Assembly: GCA_015059245.1 (NCBI GenBank)
Contig: SVAU01000007.1
Location: 62,001-126,000 of the forward strand
Direction: 5' to 3'
Origin: Bacillota bacterium
GTDB taxonomy: Bacteria; Bacillota_I; Bacilli_A; RF39; UBA660
Length of the DNA: 64,000 bases
Made by a program: the position numbers and the translations under genes. The notes beneath the pieces are model-generated. The model ran no database searches. It was not told the origin of the DNA and saw nothing but the letters and a program-made list of their open reading frames with translations. Below are positions 43,886-53,271 of the stretch, piece by piece. Positions within the stretch are counted from its first letter, which is position 1, and every line of letters starts with the position of its first letter.

Positions 43886-43917
43886 ATTAAACCACCCTAA
43901 ATATATTTTATCTCATA

Positions 43918-43950
43918 CACAAAAAAAAGGAAACTATTTTCCTTTTTTTA
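43918..43950 (-). terminator. Terminator of the TagF-like operon
   Basis: Minus strand AAAAAAAGGAAA ATAG TTTCCTTTTTTTTT at the stop of the 1441-residue gene. Confidence 0.85.
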
Positions 43951-46900
43951 ATTATTAATCATATAATTTACTATATTTTTTGATGATTCGCCAGTACAAT
44001 TTGTAAGATACTTTTCTTTGAAGTCTTTTTGATTTGAACAATCATATTCTTTTATATTCTTAATTTCTTCTATTAGTTCTTCTGTATTTCTAACAATATT
44101 TCCGTATGGTGCTTCATCTAATTTAAACATTGTTGAATACTCATTTTCAACATTGTCACCTTTCCATTTAGTTATAAATGTTGGTTTACCAGTTAATGGG
44201 GATTCTAAAACTATGTCGTTATAATCTCCGACGATTATATCAGCAGCCATCATTAGCTCTCTTAAACTTATTTTGTTTGTTATATTTTTAGAAAAATTTT
44301 TACAATCTGAATTATTTTCGATATAATCTACTTCGTCATTTTTTAAGTTATATTCTAGTACAACGTATTCGTTACCTAGTTCTTTTTTCATTAAATCTAG
44401 ATTTAGTCTACGTAGATAGTAACTATCTTTATTTCTATATCTATTATAAGTTATATAAGCTATAATCTTTTTGTTGTTTGATTTTTTAAATAGTTTATTA
44501 ATTCTTCTTTTAGCTTGTTTTATTGCATTTTGATCAAAATATATATCTGTTACACATGAACCGTTATTTACTAACTCTGTATCAGCTGTTGTGTTATAAA
44601 TTAAATTGTATATTTCACTTGTTGCTTCGGATGGTGATTGAATAATTGAGTTTTCTTGTTGTTTTTTGAAGTTTTCTAATAATTGTTCATTTTTTAATTT
44701 ACTACTATCTATTAATCCTTTAGAGAAGTAATTAATTGGTGTATTAGGTATTAATACTATTTTTGTTTCTTTTCTTATTTTAATTTCTGCAAATAGATAG
44801 TTTGTTTTTGTCATTATTATATATTTTGATTCAGCTAATTTAGTATGAATATTTTTGTCATTGATTTGAATATATTCTACTTCATACTTATCTTGTTTTG
44901 ATAGTTCGTCTATTAACTTTTTGTATTCGTTATTGAAATGTTTGTATTCAACTATAACTGATATTTTATTTTTTACATCATTTTCTTTGCATGCTTTACG
45001 GTATTCTTTTTTGAATGTTTCAGCTTCATCTCTGTATGTATCATATAATTCTTTTAATTTTTTACTTTTGTTGATTACGTTTCTTTTATATTTTTTCTCT
45101 ACAGAAATATGTTCTTTATCTTCTGTTAAATATAAATCATAGAATTGTTCTTTTACTTTATCAGATGATCTTGTTACTGATATAGTTGGATTTTTAGTTA
45201 ATTCATTTATTTTAACTTTATTGAATCTTAACGCTTGAATATCTTTTTGAGTTAAAGTTGGTGCGTATTCTACTTCTTGACCAAATAGGTGTACTGAGTC
45301 TACTAATTCAGCTAGTATTTCTGTAAATCCTTCCCATGTTGGTTTTTCACTATAATATGATATTGCAAAATTTATTAAGTCTCTACCTATTTTGCTTTTA
45401 TCTAGATAGTTCTCGTTACAATACTTTTCTGTAAATTCTGGTAAGTATTCTTCCATTCCTCTGAATAATGAATAATCACAGTTTTGTTTTACTATTACTG
45501 GTTCCCACTTGCCGTTTTTCTTTTCAAATTTTGAAATGCTCTTATAATCAATGCAAGCAAAGATAGATTCAATAAATTGTTGTGCTTCTGGATTAACTGT
45601 ATAATTGTATCTTATGTTTAGTCCTTCGCTTGGTAATGTACTTCTTGAGTAGTAGAATTTACTTGGCTCTTCTTTACCTGTCACATGATTCCATAATCTA
45701 GTGAAGTTTTCTTGAGTGTATCCTCTACCCCAATATTCTATTATAGAGAATTTTTTCTTTTTATTTAATGTTTCTCCTAAATAACCACATATTGATTCGC
45801 GACCTTTTTCAGCTTCTTTTAATAAATATTCACTATAAGTTTTTGAAGATTTAAATATTTCTGTTAAATCAGCGATATCTTTAGGTGTGAACTTTGTGTT
45901 TTTGTTTAATGAAGTTAGTTCAGGGAATATTTCTTTGAATTTTTTCTCATCTAAATATAATGCTTTTAATATTGCATCATATGTTTTTACATCTGTTAAA
46001 TTCCCGTGACCTGCGTCCCAAAAGTCTTCATCTATTTCGTTAATAAATGATGGTATTCTCCAGCATTTTCTTGAACCGTAGAAGTATTCTAATGTTAAAT
46101 TTAGTTTTTCTTCTTTATTTACTACGTCAGCGATTCTTTTTAATTGATGTCCATCTCTGGATACGAAATATACTATTTCATCCTTGTTATTTTTAGCATG
46201 GTTTAATGCCCACTCTACATATGGAACAAATAAGAATGAAATATATGAATATATAAATTGTGCTTTTAAATTTCTATGTTTGTCTCTAAACCTTGCACAT
46301 TGTGCTGCAATTAAATATGCATCATATGATTTAATGTGTTTTATGATATCTTTTTCATATTCATTAAATTCTAGACATTCAATTTTATTAGGTTTGATTT
46401 TCATTTTTTTCGCCATCGCGAAATCTGATTTTGGGTTGTCTCCTGTATGTATCCATTCGTCAAAATTATAGTTCTTTCCAAATTCTTTATATACTTCTAC
46501 ATATAGTAATGAATCTGCCTTTTGATAACCATATTCACTTGATAGATATAAATCTAGTTCTCCAAGTATAGGGTCTGCTTTTTTAAGCATTTTAGTTATT
46601 ACATCTTTTGGTAAATACATGTCACTTATTAGGATAACTTTTTCACCTTGTTGTAACAGTTTTTTTATTCTATCTATTTGTTGTGTTAATGGTATTACAT
46701 TTTCTAGTTCTGCTTCTACTTCTAATTTTTTTAGTATTTCAATTTGTTCATCTGATATGCCATATACATTTTGTAATCTTTGGAATATTTCATCGAATTG
46801 AATTTCTACTTTTAAACTTTTTCTTGCGTTTTTTGTACGAGTATAATATTCTCTTAAATTAAGTTCTGCGTTTCTTCTTAATTCTGGATAGTTTGTTACA

Positions 46901-48273
46901 AAATGCTTGTCAAAACCATAATTACCATATTCTATCTTTTCTTTTACGTAGTAGTGAATACCAATTGGATCTAATACTTTTCTTGAAATTAAAGTATCGA
47001 AAATATCAAAACTATACAATTTCTTTTTTTCTTGTTTAATTGGTGTGTATTCTAATATTGATTTTACAATAGTTTCCATATCTTCGTCGTGAGAATATTC
47101 CCAATATAATTTCTTTATTCTTGCAATATCCTTATCTAAGTTTTCTTCTTGATATTTTGGAAGATATTCAATTAGTTCATCGAACGATAAACATTTATGC
47201 CCTAATGTTGTACTGTCATAGTCTAATGGGAAGTTAAATGTCAATTTATCAAAGTCAAATACATATCTTATGAAATGCTTTGTTCCTAATGCTATAAAGT
47301 CTGTAAACATTGATGAGAAGTCCATTATACATAGATCTACATCTCCCATTATTTCGTAGAAGTCGTATTGATTATCCCAAAACATTACCCATTTACAGTT
47401 TTTATATTTTTCTTTTGCTTTTATGAATCCTAATTCATTTTCTAAGAATGGATGCATCTTAAAGATAAATAGTATATGATTTTCTTCGCATGTTTTTACT
47501 AGTTGTTCCATATTAGGTATTGCTTGTATGAAGAAATCCCCGTCTTTTTCATTTCTAAATGTTGGAACATATGCAGCAATTCTTGTATCTTCTGGTAATC
47601 CTCTTTGTGCTATTATGTCTCCGTCAAAAGTGCTCACTTTATCGTATTTATTTTGGTATATACATCTTGGGTATCCTGCACGTATAATGTTTTTTTCTGT
47701 TAGCCCTAATTGATCTATGGCTATTCCTTCAATAAATTTAGAAGGTGCTAGATACATTTGGTTTTCTCTGTAGTATGTATTGTGTTCTATATATTTTTTT
47801 GATAGTTCTTCAACTAATCTTCCTGATTCGATACTTCTTTCAACGTTTTTAACGCCACCTACCCCGTGCCATAAGTTGATGTATTTTGCTGTTTCTAATC
47901 CTTCTGGTACAACTTGCTTAACTTGTTCTGCTACTAATACACCTGTTTTATTCATAGCTTCTTCTGCTTGTTTTGAGCCAAGTTTATATGCTTTATATCC
48001 TAAATCTCTAATTTGTTTTATTATTTTAGAATCTGAGCATAACCAGTAAGCTTCTATGTCTGGGCAGTATTTATTAACATATATGAATAAGTATTTAGGG
48101 TTACCTCTAAAATCGTTACTATTATGTCCTGAACAGAATGCCCAAACTTTATTTTTGGCTTTATTTTTTATTAAATTTCTACTTGAATCGTTTTTTGGTA
48201 GTTCTTTTGTTTTTAGTGTTTGAATCAAACTCTTCTTATGTTTATTTAAAATTGATTTTATACTATTTTTCAT
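43948..48273 (-). CDS. TagF-like glycerophosphotransferase / HAD / TagF-like fusion, 1441 residues
   Basis: Three parts. Residues about 40-410: CDP-glycerol:glycerophosphotransferase with INLWHGVG (134-139), APTFRN-like VPTFRN (237-241), FKMHPF (271-276) and DFSSMFTDF (318-326). Residues 418-640: HAD-type hydrolase, DIFDT (423-427), LISDMYLP (548-555) and HTGDNPKSDF (609-618), followed by a 400-residue region of the COG5610 kind. Residues about 1115-1441: a second, degenerate TagF domain in which the WHG histidine motif is absent. It is larger than ordinary TagF (about 730) and is co-directional with two TagB/F genes. It probably polymerises and modifies a polyol-phosphate polymer. Confidence 0.85.
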   Translation of the reverse strand: MKNSIKSILNKHKKSLIQTLKTKELPKNDSSRNLIKNKAKNKVWAFCSGHNSNDFRGNPKYLFIYVNKYCPDIEAYWLCSDSKIIKQIRDLGYKAYKLGSKQAEEAMNKTGVLVAEQVKQVVPEGLETAKYINLWHGVGGVKNVERSIESGRLVEELSKKYIEHNTYYRENQMYLAPSKFIEGIAIDQLGLTEKNIIRAGYPRCIYQNKYDKVSTFDGDIIAQRGLPEDTRIAAYVPTFRNEKDGDFFIQAIPNMEQLVKTCEENHILFIFKMHPFLENELGFIKAKEKYKNCKWVMFWDNQYDFYEIMGDVDLCIMDFSSMFTDFIALGTKHFIRYVFDFDKLTFNFPLDYDSTTLGHKCLSFDELIEYLPKYQEENLDKDIARIKKLYWEYSHDEDMETIVKSILEYTPIKQEKKKLYSFDIFDTLISRKVLDPIGIHYYVKEKIEYGNYGFDKHFVTNYPELRRNAELNLREYYTRTKNARKSLKVEIQFDEIFQRLQNVYGISDEQIEILKKLEVEAELENVIPLTQQIDRIKKLLQQGEKVILISDMYLPKDVITKMLKKADPILGELDLYLSSEYGYQKADSLLYVEVYKEFGKNYNFDEWIHTGDNPKSDFAMAKKMKIKPNKIECLEFNEYEKDIIKHIKSYDAYLIAAQCARFRDKHRNLKAQFIYSYISFLFVPYVEWALNHAKNNKDEIVYFVSRDGHQLKRIADVVNKEEKLNLTLEYFYGSRKCWRIPSFINEIDEDFWDAGHGNLTDVKTYDAILKALYLDEKKFKEIFPELTSLNKNTKFTPKDIADLTEIFKSSKTYSEYLLKEAEKGRESICGYLGETLNKKKKFSIIEYWGRGYTQENFTRLWNHVTGKEEPSKFYYSRSTLPSEGLNIRYNYTVNPEAQQFIESIFACIDYKSISKFEKKNGKWEPVIVKQNCDYSLFRGMEEYLPEFTEKYCNENYLDKSKIGRDLINFAISYYSEKPTWEGFTEILAELVDSVHLFGQEVEYAPTLTQKDIQALRFNKVKINELTKNPTISVTRSSDKVKEQFYDLYLTEDKEHISVEKKYKRNVINKSKKLKELYDTYRDEAETFKKEYRKACKENDVKNKISVIVEYKHFNNEYKKLIDELSKQDKYEVEYIQINDKNIHTKLAESKYIIMTKTNYLFAEIKIRKETKIVLIPNTPINYFSKGLIDSSKLKNEQLLENFKKQQENSIIQSPSEATSEIYNLIYNTTADTELVNNGSCVTDIYFDQNAIKQAKRRINKLFKKSNNKKIIAYITYNRYRNKDSYYLRRLNLDLMKKELGNEYVVLEYNLKNDEVDYIENNSDCKNFSKNITNKISLRELMMAADIIVGDYNDIVLESPLTGKPTFITKWKGDNVENEYSTMFKLDEAPYGNIVRNTEELIEEIKNIKEYDCSNQKDFKEKYLTNCTGESSKNIVNYMINN

Positions 48274-48286
48274 GTTCTCATCTCCT

Positions 48287-49408
48287 TTATTGCATTTTTT
48301 CTTTTACTAGTGATGCGATTTTTTTTGTACACTCCTTAGTGTTTTCAACGTATTTATTTATGAAATCTTTTAATTCTTTTTGGTCATACTTTTTGCCTAG
48401 ACTTTTGCATAATTTTGACGCTTCTTTTTCTGTATATCCTGGTAATTCGTTGTAGTCTAAAGCTAATCCTCTTACTGTTTCATAATTATCTAAATCATAA
48501 GCATAGAAATATAATGGTATATTTCTTACTCCTGCTTCATAAATAACACATGAATAATCACTGATTAATTTATCTGCTACGAATAGCATATCGAAAGTAC
48601 TAAATGATTTATCTATTATAACTTTATCATTAGTTGTTTCTACTTTTGATAGTGGATGTAATTTAATAATTAAGTTATATTTATTTAAATCAATATTATC
48701 AATTAAATCATTTAAGTATTTTTCAAACTCTGTTTCATCTTTTCTAAAAGTTGGTGCGTATATCACGTTTTGTTTTTTGTTGTTTTTTAACTCTGGATAC
48801 TTTTTGTATATCTTTTTTTGAATATCTTTTTCGTATTTTTTGTCATTTAATACATCTATTCTTGGTAATGAATATATTTGAATTGTATTTGGATCCACAT
48901 TAAATCCTTTAGCTAAATGGTCACGGTACGCTTCTCCAGAACATAATATTATGTCATAGTTTTTATGCATTTTTAGCATAGTTGCATATGTGTTACTTGT
49001 GCCTTCTGCTTTTGATAATGCTGTATAACCAAATTTTTTCATTGTTCCATTTGAATGCCACATTTGAATTATTGTGTTTTGTTTCTTATGGTTAAGTATG
49101 CTGACTGTTGGAATATATGAGTCTAATATACATACTTTGGATGTCGCTAGATAATACATTTGTTTTAACATATGGAAACCATATGATATAAGTGTTTTTA
49201 TTTTTGCATCTTCTTTTCCGTCTAAAGTTTTACACAAGTATATTACTTTATATTCTTTTTTTAATTCGTCTCCTAATAACTTAAAGTCCATGCTTATGTT
49301 ATTTGATTGTCTACTCATGAATAGAACTTGTTTTTTACTCGGTAATAGTTTGAATAATGCATAGATTACATTTAATATCACTATTACTATTTTTATTATT
49401 ATTTTCAT
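48287..49408 (-). CDS. CDP-glycerol glycerophosphotransferase (TagB/TagF-like)
   Basis: 373 residues. Catalytic motifs complete: IQMWHSNGTMKKFGY, APTFRKDETEF, IIKLHPLSK and LISDYSCVIYEAG. One N-terminal membrane-associated helix. It probably adds the first glycerol or ribitol phosphate to the lipid-linked primer. It begins directly at the stop of the upstream gene (TAA then ATG). Confidence 0.9.
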   Translation of the reverse strand: MKIIIKIVIVILNVIYALFKLLPSKKQVLFMSRQSNNISMDFKLLGDELKKEYKVIYLCKTLDGKEDAKIKTLISYGFHMLKQMYYLATSKVCILDSYIPTVSILNHKKQNTIIQMWHSNGTMKKFGYTALSKAEGTSNTYATMLKMHKNYDIILCSGEAYRDHLAKGFNVDPNTIQIYSLPRIDVLNDKKYEKDIQKKIYKKYPELKNNKKQNVIYAPTFRKDETEFEKYLNDLIDNIDLNKYNLIIKLHPLSKVETTNDKVIIDKSFSTFDMLFVADKLISDYSCVIYEAGVRNIPLYFYAYDLDNYETVRGLALDYNELPGYTEKEASKLCKSLGKKYDQKELKDFINKYVENTKECTKKIASLVKEKMQ

Positions 49409-50947
49409 TTACTCACCTAGAATTTCATCTTCGATAGCTTTACATGTGTTTGTTGTATTATTTTTCTTTATGTTTTTAAATCTATCTTCAATTTTTATTT
49501 CTTTAGATATTTTTTCTATGTATTTTATTACTTCATTAAACTCTTTTGTTTCATATTGTTTTGATGTGAATTTATCTACTGTGTGCATTGGTCTTTCATA
49601 CTCATATAATTCTTTATCAAAACGATAAAATATTAGCGGTCTATCGAATAAGGAATATTCGTATGCACATGATGAATAATCGGTAATCATGATATCGCTT
49701 ATATATATTAAGTCGTTGATATCTAATGAAGAATAATCGTATATATACTCAGAATATTCTTCTGGAATATCCATAGTTTTGTTTATAAAAGGATGATTTT
49801 TTATTATAAAAATACTATTTGTTTTTTTACATAATTCAGCAATAGCTTTAACGTCTAAAAGGTTGAAATCATAATATGCTGTATGACTGCCTGTTCCTCT
49901 ATATGTTGGAGAGAAAAGAATTACTTTTTTTGTTTTAAATTTAGGATTAATTTTATATAATTCATCACAAGTTTTGTCTATTTTTTCTTTAGTTAGATAT
50001 CCATCTAATCTTGGAATTCCTGTGCTGCTAAATATTTCTTTTTTTACTCCAAATACTTCTTGATATATTGGAGCCAAATCCTTTTGATCAACGATTGCAT
50101 GAGTATAGTTTCTATGACATGATTTATATGGATGTGGTGAACCTTCTAAACCAAAACGTGCATATCCTACTGATTTAAAACCTATTCCAGCATGCCATAG
50201 TTGAATTAGTTTTACTTTTTTTGATAATTTTAAGTGTGTTAATATTGGTGTATAGTTATCTACGAATATTATATTTGTACGTGAAATTTTTATTATTTCT
50301 AGCATGTATCCGATAATACTACTTTTGTTTTTGTACTTGTCTTTTGCGTATTTATCTATTTTGTATTTGTCTTGTTCTTTTAAATATTCATACATTGCTT
50401 TTAAATTCCATTTTAATTCATTGTTATTTTCTGTTAAGAATAAAACTTTATTTTTGTTTACTGGAATAATTCTTGCTAATTTATATAACATATTAGCGAA
50501 TAATGTTATTGTGCTAACTACTATTATTTTGATTTTTGTTTTTAGTTTTGTTGTTTCAGCTAATCTATAAAAAGATTTTGGTTTGTAGTTTTTCATCATG
50601 AAATCTGTAGTTATTATTAGTTCTAATTCAGAGTTAATTCTGAAATTTACTAAATATGCATACAAATTATCTCTATACTTAAAGTTTCTACTTAAGTTTT
50701 CTAGATCGTCAATTAATTCTTTAGTTATAGGTAAAGTCTCGTTATTTAAATTTAAAGACCATTCTCCAGCTTCTAACATTGTTCCTAATTCAGTATTGCT
50801 AACATTTAAATAGAATTCGTTGTCACCTTTTTTTTCAAATTTATATGTAGTTTTATTGTTGGAAATATATAAGTCTTCTTTAGTATTTTTGTTTAAAACA
50901 AAGTGTATATTCGATCTTTCCCAAAATATTTTTTCTATCTTAATCAT
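49409..50947 (-). CDS. CDP-glycerol glycerophosphotransferase (TagF-like)
   Basis: 512 residues. A 125-residue N-terminal TarL/TagF-like region (IEKIFWERSNIHFVL onward, beta sandwich) is followed by the catalytic domain with QLWHAGIGFKSVGYARFGLEGSPHP, SPTYRGTG, IIKNHPF and ITDYSSCAYEYSLF. It would extend the poly(polyol phosphate) chain. First gene of the operon, from a sigma-A promoter. Confidence 0.9.
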   Translation of the reverse strand: MIKIEKIFWERSNIHFVLNKNTKEDLYISNNKTTYKFEKKGDNEFYLNVSNTELGTMLEAGEWSLNLNNETLPITKELIDDLENLSRNFKYRDNLYAYLVNFRINSELELIITTDFMMKNYKPKSFYRLAETTKLKTKIKIIVVSTITLFANMLYKLARIIPVNKNKVLFLTENNNELKWNLKAMYEYLKEQDKYKIDKYAKDKYKNKSSIIGYMLEIIKISRTNIIFVDNYTPILTHLKLSKKVKLIQLWHAGIGFKSVGYARFGLEGSPHPYKSCHRNYTHAIVDQKDLAPIYQEVFGVKKEIFSSTGIPRLDGYLTKEKIDKTCDELYKINPKFKTKKVILFSPTYRGTGSHTAYYDFNLLDVKAIAELCKKTNSIFIIKNHPFINKTMDIPEEYSEYIYDYSSLDINDLIYISDIMITDYSSCAYEYSLFDRPLIFYRFDKELYEYERPMHTVDKFTSKQYETKEFNEVIKYIEKISKEIKIEDRFKNIKKNNTTNTCKAIEDEILGE

Positions 50948-50968
50948 GTGTCATCCCTGCCTTTTTTT

Positions 50969-50997
50969 ATTATATCAACTTATAATTGTCAACTCAA
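50969..50997 (-). promoter_or_regulatory. Promoter of the TagF-like operon
   Basis: Minus strand TTGAGT (50997-50992), 17-base spacer, TATAAT (50974-50969). Confidence 0.7.
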
Positions 50998-51030
50998 TGA
51001 ATGGGGCTTTTTTTAACGTTTTTTTACACA

Positions 51031-51058
51031 AAAAAAGATGATTTTAAATCATCTTATT
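51031..51058 (-). terminator. Terminator of rpsU-yqeY
   Basis: Minus strand AAGATGATTT AAAATCATCTTTTTTT at the yqeY stop. Confidence 0.85.
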
Positions 51059-51500
51059 TACTTAATCTTTCTTTAACAAGTTTACTTACTAGTGAACCAT
51101 CAGCCCCAGCTCCTAAACGAGCAGTTGCTTCTTTCATTACTCGCCCCATGTCTTTCATGCTTTCTGGTTTTAACTCATTGAATATTTCATCTAACTTAGC
51201 GTTGATTTCTTCTTCGCTTAGTTCAGCAGGTAAATACTTTTGTAAGCAAGCTATTTCTTTATTAAGATTTTCTACTTCTTCAGTCTTACCATATTTTTCG
51301 AATTCAGTTATACTATCTTTTCTTTGTTTAACTTGTCTTTTAATAACTACCATTACTTCTTCATCAGATAAATCATGTTTTAAACTTATTTTTTCTAATT
51401 GAAGAGCACTTTTTAGCATACGTAGAACTGATAAATTAAATTTATCTTGTTCTTTCATAGCTGTAGTCATATCTTTAATTATTGTGTCATTTAATGCCAT
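51054..51500 (-). CDS. yqeY: GatB/YqeY domain protein
   Basis: 148 residues. The YqeY pattern is complete: LNDTIIKDMTTAMKEQDKFNLSVLRMLKSALQ, EEVMVVIKRQVKQRKDSI and MKDMGRVMKEATARLGAGADGSLVSKLVKERL. It resembles the tRNA-binding tail of GatB. It follows rpsU at 11 bases, a pairing conserved in Firmicutes; exact function is unknown. Confidence 0.93.
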   Translation of the reverse strand: MALNDTIIKDMTTAMKEQDKFNLSVLRMLKSALQLEKISLKHDLSDEEVMVVIKRQVKQRKDSITEFEKYGKTEEVENLNKEIACLQKYLPAELSEEEINAKLDEIFNELKPESMKDMGRVMKEATARLGAGADGSLVSKLVKERLSK

Positions 51501-51511
51501 TTAAGATCATC

Positions 51512-51703
51512 CTATCTGTCGCTTTTTCTACGTTTTCTTGAATTTCTAATCATTTCTTCTTTTGCTTTACGTCTCTTAACTCCAGGTTTGTCATAGCATT
51601 TCTTTTCTTTTAGTTTTGAAGGGACACCGCTTTTAGCAACTTTAATTTTGAATTTCTTTAATGCTGCGTCTACGTTACCGTTTTGTACCACTACTTTAGT
51701 CAT
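51512..51703 (-). CDS. rpsU: 30S ribosomal protein S21
   Basis: 63 residues, basic. TKVVVQNGNVDAALKKFKIK and the tail KRRKAKEEMIRNSRKRRK match S21, which helps mRNA selection at the 30S platform. A good promoter and GGGAGG site precede it. Confidence 0.96.
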   Translation of the reverse strand: MTKVVVQNGNVDAALKKFKIKVAKSGVPSKLKEKKCYDKPGVKRRKAKEEMIRNSRKRRKSDR

Positions 51704-51735
51704 TAATACTTCCCTCCCTTCATTAACTATATAAG

Positions 51736-51764
51736 ATTATAACACTAGAAAAACGTTTTTACAA
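51736..51764 (-). promoter_or_regulatory. Promoter of rpsU-yqeY
   Basis: Minus strand TTGTAA, 17-base spacer, perfect TATAAT. Confidence 0.8.
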
Positions 51765-51825
51765 GAAAAAAACTACGATATTTAGGGCTTTTTCTAGATT
51801 TTTTTACTTTTTTTATACGAAAATA

Positions 51826-51853
51826 AAAAAAGAAGGTTTTTTCCTTCTTTTTA
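51826..51853 (-). terminator. Terminator after the repeat-tailed membrane protein
   Basis: Minus strand AAAAAGAAGGA AAAAA CCTTCTTTTTTT overlapping the gene stop. Confidence 0.8.
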
Positions 51854-53158
51854 CATTTGACCGTTATTGTTTGGGAATTGACCAGGCATTGGTTGTTGTA
51901 CTGGTTGTGATCCCATTACTGGTTGTTGCATCATTTGTGGTTGTGCAACCGGTTGTGTTGGTTGCATTACAGGTTGTTGTTGCATCATTTGTGGTTGTGC
52001 AACTGGTTGAGTTGGTTGCATCACTGGTTGTTGAGGCATCATTTGTGGTTGTGCCATTGGTTGCCCCATCACAGGTTGTTGCATAACTTGTGGTTGTGTT
52101 GCCATTTGAGGTTGTGCCATTGGTTGTTGTGGCATACCAGGGTTTGGCATCACTACTTGTGGTTGTGCTGGTTGTGCTACTCCACCTGTTGGCATAGCCA
52201 TTGTCATACCAGGAACTCCAGCAACTGCTGCTTGAACAACTGGTTGTGGTTCTTCCTTAGCCTTTGTACACATATCTTTAAATTTCTTACTCCATTTTTG
52301 ACCTTTTTCATAGATATCTAATGCTGGTTCTTGATTCATTGTTAATGGAAGATATTTATTAACTACTGAAATAGTTACGTAAGAATCTACGAATGCTACT
52401 TTAATAACATCGATTAAGAAGAATGCAATGATTAGGAATAGAATTGCCCATCCGTCTCCTGCTCCTCCAGATATTAATGCTAGTAATCCGTATAATGCTC
52501 CCATACCTACTGCATAAAATAATACGATTCCGAAAGTTATACCTAAAGCGTTTTTAAGAATTGCTTTCCAGTTTTGGAAATATAGAACTACTCCATCACA
52601 TGAAGCTTTCCATGCTCCGTCTTCTTTCTTTTGGAATACTCTAGCTAATACAGCTTCGTCTACGTAACCTAATACGATTCCTACGAATACGTTAACAATA
52701 CTGATAATAGTTTGAACGATTTCAACTTTTTCAAACATTCCACCTATTTTAGATATTCCGTTTTGAATTTGTCTAACTGCTGCTGACATTAATTTGTCAA
52801 TTGCAAAGAATACGTTAGCAGTTAAGAATCTTTCTTTTACTTTTTGTTTTCCATATTCTTTCATATTAACACCTTGTGGCAATTGACCGTTAAGTGCTAA
52901 TTCACCGATTACAGCTACGTGAGCAGCTTTAATCATATAACCTATATACTCACAACCAAATGAGTATAATTTAATCCCTATACCTAGTGCTACAAATCCT
53001 ACTATAATTGCTATTACGGCTTGTGTTTCTATTAATAACATTAATAGCCATACAACAATTGCAAAGTAGATTATTACACCTAAGTTTAGGGCAAGTTGCA
53101 TACCAAATCTTCCCCATACAAATGGCATTGTTTTTTTGAAAATATCACCATTTTTCAT
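51851..53158 (-). CDS. Membrane protein with a Pro/Gln/Met-rich repeat tail
   Basis: 435 residues. Residues 1-280 hold about six hydrophobic helices in two clusters (15-70 and 150-270), with no signal peptide. Residues 310-435 are a low-complexity tail of repeats such as QPVMQPTQPVAQPQMM, poor in charge. No family is recognised. Such tails often pack on surfaces or bind proteins. It has an ATG with AATGAAAA-type context and a weak promoter upstream. Confidence 0.75.
   Translation of the reverse strand: MKNGDIFKKTMPFVWGRFGMQLALNLGVIIYFAIVVWLLMLLIETQAVIAIIVGFVALGIGIKLYSFGCEYIGYMIKAAHVAVIGELALNGQLPQGVNMKEYGKQKVKERFLTANVFFAIDKLMSAAVRQIQNGISKIGGMFEKVEIVQTIISIVNVFVGIVLGYVDEAVLARVFQKKEDGAWKASCDGVVLYFQNWKAILKNALGITFGIVLFYAVGMGALYGLLALISGGAGDGWAILFLIIAFFLIDVIKVAFVDSYVTISVVNKYLPLTMNQEPALDIYEKGQKWSKKFKDMCTKAKEEPQPVVQAAVAGVPGMTMAMPTGGVAQPAQPQVVMPNPGMPQQPMAQPQMATQPQVMQQPVMGQPMAQPQMMPQQPVMQPTQPVAQPQMMQQQPVMQPTQPVAQPQMMQQPVMGSQPVQQPMPGQFPNNNGQM
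51880..52150. repeat. Tandem GGTTGT-rich repeats in the membrane protein gene
   Basis: Degenerate repeats of 15 to 57 bases (TGGTTGTTGCATCATTTGTG-like units recur at 51918, 51980, 52037) encode the PQM-rich tail. The unit number could vary between strains through slippage. Confidence 0.75.
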
Positions 53159-53271
53159 TGTTTACTCACACTACTTTCTATTATATTTTCATTATAGCAT
53201 TTTAATAATTTTTAATAAATAATAAAGTTGTATGTTTTTTAAAGTTTTACGTTTACTTTAGTTTTTTGCTA

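Noticed and set aside
50969..50997. Perfect TTGACA near 50992-50987 as the -35 box
   Set aside because: It lies only 12 bases from the -10 box; TTGAGT at 17 bases is the workable pair.
51890..52150. CRISPR array
   Set aside because: The repeats are degenerate, in-frame and coding, without regular spacers.
51871..52321. Long plus-strand frames rich in Val/Leu/His/Trp opposite the repeat tail
   Set aside because: They are antisense shadows of the CAA/CCA-rich repeats of the minus-strand gene, without ribosome binding sites.
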